Shown piece by piece: positions 58,311 through 64,000 of a stretch of 64,000 nucleotides of DNA. Every line of letters begins with the position of its first letter. Positions within the stretch are counted from its first letter, which is position 1. A model generated the notes under the pieces. The model searched no databases and was not told where the DNA came from. It worked only from the letters and a program-made list of their open reading frames with translations. The DNA is from Perognathus longimembris pacificus (lineage: Eukaryota > Chordata > Mammalia > Rodentia > Heteromyidae): positions 72,649,300-72,713,299 of the forward strand of contig NC_063164.1 in assembly GCF_023159225.1 (NCBI RefSeq), read 5' to 3'. Both the position numbers and the translations under genes were made by a program.

Positions 58311-59755
58311 TAGATAGGATTGATGATAAATAATAGAAAATAATTTGTGTGTTGGAAATGGAATTCAGTGATCAGCGTTTGCTAGACAAATACTTTGATA
58401 ATGAGTTACTCACCTAGTCCTTGAGCTGAATTTTTGAGCTGTTTTCCTCCCAGAGTTACTTGACAATTTTTGGCCAGTATATATATGGCTGAGTCAGAGT
58501 AGCCATTAGAACTTCTCATGACTTCAAACTTTAAGAGAAACAAAAATGGAAGCTCAGGGATATGATGGCTCCCAGGAGTTGAGGAGCTCAGATCTTAGAT
58601 TGAGTAGAGACGCAAAGAAACAATCCCAACTTCTCCAGTTTCTCTCTTAAATGTTTGTGGAATTCTTAAGGAGAACAGAGCCAAAGATTAAGAAGCAAAC
58701 CATAAGCTTCACTTTGAAAAGCAGAGTGGGATTTTGAAAGGGATATACTAGGAGGGGTGAACTAGAGTTAGATGAAGGTTTCTAAAATCTGTAACCCAGC
58801 CATGACTTAGAGCATTCCTTACTTGAATTATAATGCTGTACACCCACCTGCTAATTAGCATCTCAAATGCATACAGATTTTTTTTTCCCTGTATGGAGAG
58901 AGCTAGTTGCTTTGACTTTTAGCCAGGAAAGAAATTTTAAGTAGTAAGATGACTTTTTATTGGACATAAAGATGAATCTCTAGATTTCCAGGGTGTTAAA
59001 GCTTAACCTACATCCTGCATTTGCCTTTTAGTGTTGGGCAATGATAATTCATTAGGCAAAAGGCAGTAGTATAAGCTTGTTCTTTGTCTAGAATTTTACA
59101 ATTGAATATAAATTCTCTTTATGTAAATATATTCTCTTTTCTCCATCCTTATTTTCAATACAATCTGAAAAGATATTTTAAACATGGAGTCTACAAACAA
59201 TAAGGGTTAACCTCAACCAATTTGTGTTTTGTTTTCTCCTTCTGTGCTATGATTTTCACTAATACATTCACTCTAACCATAGCAATAACTGTAAAATCTA
59301 TGAGACAATAGGAAGAGCTGGCTTTACAGTACTTGGAGAATGCCAGGAAGTTGGAGAAGATCAGAAGTTTTTATTATTTGATTAGGGAGTAGAGCACACT
59401 GGGGCCTATTTTGCATGAAATTTGTTACAGCAGAGTGAGTGAGCAAGGGTCAAATGTGGGTAACTGGATTTTGAAGTTGATTAGGCTATTGGAACTGGTA
59501 ATCTAATCGGAGCATTGGGAAAAGGTCACAAAGATAGCCATTTAGATAACTGTAAAACTGGAAACCAATTACTTAAGGCACACATGTGGTTGGACAGATC
59601 AGTGATGCACATGGGCTTCACATAGACATTGGGTCTGTATGGAATCATTATGTTTCTTGTATATACAAGAGTATTCAGATATTCTATTTTAAACATAAAT
59701 GCCATTGAAATTTTGAAATAAAATGAAAATACACTTTTAAATGGACACATGTGAA
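58311..59755. other. Unique sequence, nothing recognised
   Basis: No gene, RNA gene or repeat recognised. Confidence 0.45.
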
Positions 59756-59759
59756 GCAA

Positions 59760-60015
59760 CCAGAAAACAATGGCTCATACCAGTAATCCTAGCTACTCGA
59801 GTCTGAGAATCAGAGGATTGGGGTTCAAAGCTCCCTCCCTAGCAGAAAAGACTGTGAGACTGATTTCTTTCTTTCTTTTTTTTTTCTGTGAGACTGATTT
59901 CTAAAAGAAAAAAAAGACATTAAAAAACAGGACTGGAGCCATGGCTCAAGTGATAAGGTACCAACCAAGCAACCAATAAGTGAGCATGAGATTTGAGTTC
60001 AAACTCAGTAAGTAT
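59760..60015 (+). mobile_element. Composite SINE (B1-like + tRNA-like) with inner T-run
   Basis: 'caatggctcataccagtaat cctagctactcg' B1-like head and a tRNA-like right half ('gagccatggctcaagtgata ... gagttcaaac'). The middle is split by a 17-nt T-rich run flanked by a 17-bp direct repeat (ctgtgagactgatttct at 59852-59868 and 59886-59902). Confidence 0.8.
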
Positions 60016-60341
60016 ATAAATCTTAATAAGATATATAAAGTACAATGTAGAAATCATACACAGGCTGTGGAATTTCCTTAAGAAATTTGGAATGCAATGC
60101 ATGAATCTAGTGAAACATTTTTTTAAATTTGTTTATTAATTGAACACAAATTTTTTTACAAGGTGTTGTGCAAAAGGGTACAGTTACATAGTAGGGAAGT
60201 GTGTACATTTCTTATGATATCTTACGACCTGTTTTTCTATCCCTTCTCTAGGTCAGGTAGACATATATACAATATACAATGTATCAAGAACATATATAGT
60301 ATTCACAGACTTGGTCTCTACTGTCTCTCCGTCTCCCTTTG

Positions 60342-61906
60342 TTAACAGTCATATATCAGGGAGGTCATGCCCCTTTGTTTTCTGTGTTCTAGGCTTGTCT
60401 CGCTCAACATTATTTGTTCGAGTTCTGACCATTTCCCTGCAAATAACAATATTTCACCATTCCTAATCGCTATGTAGTATTCCATTGTGTATAAGTACCA
60501 TATTTTTTGGATCCATTTGTCTGTGGAGGGGCATCTGGGTTGTTTCCATATTTTGGCTATTGTGAATTGTGCCGCCATAAACATGGAAGTACAAATGTCT
60601 TTTTGATATCTTAGGTTTTGCTGTTTAGGATAGATGCCTAGGAGTGGTATGGCTGGGTCATAGGGTAGGTCTATATTGAGCTGTTTGAGAAACCTCCATA
60701 CTGTTCTCCAAAGTGGTTGTACTAATTTGCACTCCCACCAACAATGGAGAAGGGTTCCTCTTTCCCCGCACCCCCTCCAGCATTTGTTGTTTCCTGAGTT
60801 CAGAGTATAGGCCATTCTAACTGGGGTGAGGTGGTATCTCAGGGTTGTTTTTATTTGCATTTCCTTTACTAGCAGGGATGTTGAGCATTTCCTCATGTGT
60901 TTCTTTGCCATTTTTATATCTTCTCTTGTGAAGTCTCTCTTTAGCTCTTTTGCCCATTTCCTAATAGGTTTATTGGGCTTGGAGGGGCTTAGTTTTTTGA
61001 GTTCTCTGTAGATGACAGATATCAGGCCTTTGTTGCTGTGCTGGTAAATATCCTTTCCCATATCGTTGGCTGTCTTTCTATTTTGGTGGCTATGTCCTTA
61101 GCTGTGCAGAAACTTTTTAATTTGTAGTAGTCCTATTTGTCGAGTCTTTCCCCTATTTGTTGTGCTCCTGGGACTCTATTCAGGAAGTTCCTTCCTGTGC
61201 CTATAAGTTCTAGAGTCTTTCCTACTCTGTCCTTCAGTAGCTTCAAGGATTCAGGTCTGATATTGAGGTCCTTGATCCATTTTGAGTTGATCTTGGTGCA
61301 TGGTGATAGGCTTGGGTCTACTTTGAGTTTTCTGCATATGGCTGCTCAGTTCTCCCAGCACCAGTAGTTGAAGAGGCTATGTTTATTCCATTGTATGTCT
61401 TTAGCTCCTTTGTTGAATATCAGTTGGCTGTAAGAGTGCGGTTTTATTTCTGGGTCTTCAGTTCTAATCCATTGGTCTTCCGATCTGTTTTTATACCAAT
61501 ACCATGCTGTTTTTGTTATGATGGCCTTGTAGTAGAGCTTGAAGTCTGGTATTGTGATACCTCCTGCACTGCTTTTTTTGCCTAGAATTGCTTTGGCTAT
61601 TCTAGGTTTTTTGCTGTTCCATATGAATTTATGGATTGGTTTCTCTATTTCAGTGAAGAATGTGGCTGGGATTTTGATAGGTATTGCATTGAATTTGTAT
61701 AACAATTTGGGCAATATGGCCATTTTCACTATATTGATTCTGCCTACCCATGAGCATGGGAGGTGTTTCCATCTTCTTGTGACTTCTTTGATTTCCCTTA
61801 TTAGATTTTTGTAGTTTTCATTAAATAGGTCCGTCACGTGCATGGTTAAGTTGATCCCTAGGTACTTTATTCTTTTTTTGGCTACTGTAAATGGAATTGT
61901 TTCCAT
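60342..61906 (-). pseudogene. L1 (lineage 2) ORF2 post-RT and C-terminal region
   Basis: In sense order: '[20 protein letters not shown] ... [20 protein letters not shown]' (from 61906) to 'LFNYWCWEN' (61346), a frame-broken stretch, then '[20 protein letters not shown]', the [18 protein letters not shown] cysteine motif and the end '...[10 protein letters not shown]' (60342). Two long open blocks are separated by shifts at 61062-61345. No RT catalytic box is present. Confidence 0.93.
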
Positions 61907-61918
61907 AATTTCCTTTTC

Positions 61919-62522
61919 TATGATCCATGGGCTGCTGAAAAGAAGGTGTATTGGGTCTCTGTAGGGTGAAAGGTTCTATATAGGTCTGTTAGATCCATTT
62001 GGGAAATGGTGTTATTTAGGTCCTCAGCTCCCTTACTAATCCTCTGGGTGTTGGATCTGTCTCTTGGGGAGAGAGGGGTATTAAAGTCACCCACTATGAT
62101 TGTGTTTGCATCTATCTTGTTCTGTAATTCTGTGAGCATTTGCTTAACATATGTAGGGCCTCTTTTGTTCGGTGAGTATACATTTTATCACAGTGATGTC
62201 TTGATTCTGGATTTTTCCTTGTATTAATATGTAGTGTCCTTCTTTGTCTTTTTTAGTTGACTTTAATGAGAAGTCTACCTTGTCTGAGATCAGAATGGCT
62301 ACATCTGCCGTTTTTGGTGGGTGCATTTGCTTGGTAGATCTTGCTCCATCCTTTCATTTGAAGCCTGTTTTTGTCCCTCGCTGTAAGGTGGGTCTCTTGT
62401 AGACAGCAGATGTCAACTTTTTGTTTGCGAATCCATTCTGCCAGTCTGCTCCTCTTTATCGGGGAGTTTAAACCATTTACATTTAAAGAGATCAAGGATA
62501 AGGGTGTTTTTTCTTCTTCCAT
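61919..62522 (-). pseudogene. L1 (lineage 2) ORF2 endonuclease domain, frameshifted
   Basis: The start ATG at 62520-62522 gives MEEEKTPLSLISLNVNGLNS, with AP-endonuclease-like EN landmarks: Asn in 'NVNG' and Glu in 'CCLQETHL'. After a shift near 62290 the frame continues 'KVDFSLKSTKKDKEGHYILI', and then 'ANTIIVGDFNTPLSPRDRSN' with the catalytic-type Asp/Asn (GDFN) and '[20 protein letters not shown]'. It ends at the internal deletion. Confidence 0.92.
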
Positions 62523-62671
62523 TTTCTTGTTGTGCTGTTTTTTCCTCTTTTTTTTTTTCTTGTCTTTAGTGAGCTGGTGTTTCTTCTGGACTTTGGCTAC
62601 TGAAGTTTCTTTCTGATTCTGTCTGTGTGTCTTTTACGATCTCTATTGGGTGGGGGGTCCCCTCTTAGAAT

Positions 62672-63220
62672 TCACTGTAGGCCTGGTTTTTTATTCACAT
62701 ACTCCTTTAGCTCCTCTTTGGTGTGGAAAGATCTGGTTTTCCCTTCGAATATGAACTCCAATTTCACTGGATATTTGATCCGAGGTTCCAAATTGTTAGC
62801 CTGAATTACTTGGATGGTGTTCTTCCACTCACTTCGAGCTTGGTAAGTTTGTGTGGATAAGTCAGATGTTATTTGAATCCTCTTCCCATTGTAGAAAGTT
62901 TCCTTCTTTGCTTTGGCTGAATTCAGGATTTGCTCTTTAATCTTGAGGTCTGTAGTCTTGAATATTATGTGCCTTGGGGTGGCTTTCCTGGGGTCTGGCC
63001 TGCCAGGTGTCCTATAGGCTTCGGTTACCTGGATGGGGTCCCCTGTGAGATTGGGGATGTTTTCTGCAATAGCTTTATTGAGAACATGTTTAAGCCCTCT
63101 GCTCTGGTATTCGGCTCCTTCTTCTATTCCAGTTATGCACAGATTATATCTCTTGTCTTTGTCCATTATTTCCTGGATTAGTCTGCCCTGAAGCTTCACC
63201 TTTTCTTGGATTGTGGTCAT
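62672..63220 (-). pseudogene. L1 (lineage 2) ORF1 RRM and C-terminal domain
   Basis: 183 codons: end of coiled coil (MTTIQEKVKLQGRLIQEIMD), RRM-like domain (NLCITGIEEGAEY ... ENIPNLTGDPIQVTEAYRTP), and C-terminal domain ('HIIFKTTDLKIKEQILNSAK ... YQARSEWKNTIQVIQANNLE'). It is split from the N-terminal part by a frameshift between 63220 and 63250. Confidence 0.92.
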
Positions 63221-63249
63221 TTTCTGGTTGTTGTTGGCTGCTTCATCAT

Positions 63250-63732
63250 TCAGGCGAGAGATTCTGGATTATGGTCCACTCTTTGTGTTATGGTTTCAAT
63301 TGCGGAGTTTATGGATGTCAGAGAGCTATTTATGGTTGTCATATCAGCTCTGATAGTGGAAATTTCTTCCTTTAAAGAGTTGTATTTTGAATCTATTTTT
63401 TCATGCATTTCAATTCTCAGGATGTGGAGATTTTCTTTAAAGGAGGCTTGCATTGTATCCATTTTTGCTTCCATTTGTTTAAAGGAGGCTTGCATTGTAT
63501 CCATTTTTGCTTCCATTTCTTTCTTGGCTTCTTGGGTGTCCTTCAAGATTTCTGCTCTAAACTCTTGGAATTGTTTTCTGATTTCATTTCTGACGCTTTC
63601 CATCATTCCTATTAACATGGCCTTATTTGCTTTTTTACTCTCCATCTCCTCTTCAGTCATGCTGCTTTTTGGAGCTGGAGAGTTGGCTTGCCCTTTGATG
63701 AATTGTGTTATGTTTCTTTGTGATTTGCGCAT
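63250..63732 (-). pseudogene. L1 (lineage 2) ORF1 N-terminal coiled coil with 14-aa repeat
   Basis: The likely start is the ATG at 63730-63732 (MRKSQRNITQFIKGQ). The frame is open further upstream, but that part is 5' UTR-like. The coiled coil holds a perfect two-heptad duplication, MEAKMDTMQASFKx twice, from a 42-bp tandem repeat at 63436-63477 and 63478-63519. Confidence 0.9.
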
Positions 63733-64000
63733 CTGGAGATCTGTGGATAGCTTCTCAGGTTTGGTTTGTAGCTCTTCCCTCCCTCTGGTGTAGGCGTCTC
63801 TATGGCAGCAGGTGCTGCCGCTGTGGCCCCGTCCACCAGTGCAGGATACGCCTACCAGAGCGGGCGCTGTCACCGGGGGGCCCCGCCCTCCTGTGCACTG
63901 TGCGTCCACTATGACAGGCACTTTAGTGGTGTATGCCTCCCAGAGCAAGCCCCGGGTTGTTGGGTTGTGTTTGTGCCCTCCAGCAAGTCCGTTGGGGGGG
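63733..64000 (-). promoter_or_regulatory. L1 (lineage 2) 5' UTR, partial
   Basis: GC-rich, CpG-containing sequence upstream of ORF1 (for example 'ccagagcgggcgctgtcacc' at about 63855-63874), cut by the window end. Presumed internal promoter region. Confidence 0.6.

Larger units (their letters stand above)
60119..64000 (-). mobile_element. L1 of a second lineage, antisense, RT-deleted, runs off edge
   Basis: The 3' UTR lies at 60119-60341 (no polypurine tract, unlike the other L1s). ORF2 C-terminal blocks are at 60342-61061 and 61346-61906, ORF2 EN at 61921-62522, ORF1 at 62672-63732, and the start of the 5' UTR beyond. Between EN and the post-RT part, ORF2 jumps at about 61919, deleting the RT core. 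ORF1 and the 3' UTR differ clearly from the MGRRNTK-type L1. The 5' end is outside the window, so no TSD could be checked. Confidence 0.94.

Overview
This is a gene-poor, AT-rich mammalian nuclear segment, and it contains no intact host protein-coding gene that I can recognise. The best clue to the organism is a dimeric SINE. Its left unit is an ID/tRNA-Ala-like monomer and its right unit is a 'Geo' monomer (clean copies at 9014-9233, 13932-14131, 27520-27746, 36285-36488 and 57002-57209). This is the IDL-Geo SINE described from geomyoid rodents (kangaroo rats, pocket mice, pocket gophers), so the window most likely comes from a heteromyid or geomyid rodent. The genus is not determined.

Layout. 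1-6.7 kb is mostly unique sequence with an old L2 tail and two stretches that look like candidate conserved non-coding sequence. 6.7-31.5 kb holds scattered SINEs (IDL-Geo, 7SL/B1-like monomers, and composites with a B1-like left half and tRNA-like right half), several 5'-truncated L1 3' ends, ancient L1 fragments, a MIR and long microsatellites. 32.7-35.8 kb is a young L1 with a 5' inversion and a 17-bp target-site duplication (TSD). 37.1-38.3 kb has two inverted ~105-bp arms about 90% identical. 38.5 kb has a ~105-bp L1 tail with a perfect TSD. 39.1-40.7 kb is a complete processed pseudogene of the CCCH zinc-finger gene ZC3H8. 41.75-41.9 kb has a cluster of perfect hairpins. 42.4-42.7 kb is a hAT/Charlie-like DNA transposon remnant. 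43.2-52.9 kb is one chimeric L1 locus: an old full-length L1 whose ORF1 is interrupted by a younger, internally deleted L1. 54-57 kb has SINEs plus a candidate POU/homeodomain-rich enhancer-like stretch. 60.1-64.0 kb is an L1 of a second lineage, antisense, lacking most of its RT domain and running off the window edge.

No operon or pathway is present. What links the elements is L1 machinery: the SINEs, the ZC3H8 retrocopy and the L1 copies carry poly(A) tails, and most complete copies show 8-19 bp TSDs. The window therefore reads as a record of target-primed reverse transcription, including two 5'-inverted (twin-primed) L1s, one apparent bare poly(A) insertion, one nested L1 chimera and one possible L1/SINE head-to-head insertion. 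I did not find a convincing new biological system. The most unusual signals are the inverted repeat that stays open in both arms, the hairpin cluster, the L1 chimera, and the evidence that the Geo half of the SINE derives from a simple tRNA-like monomer. Percent identities and alignments were made by eye.
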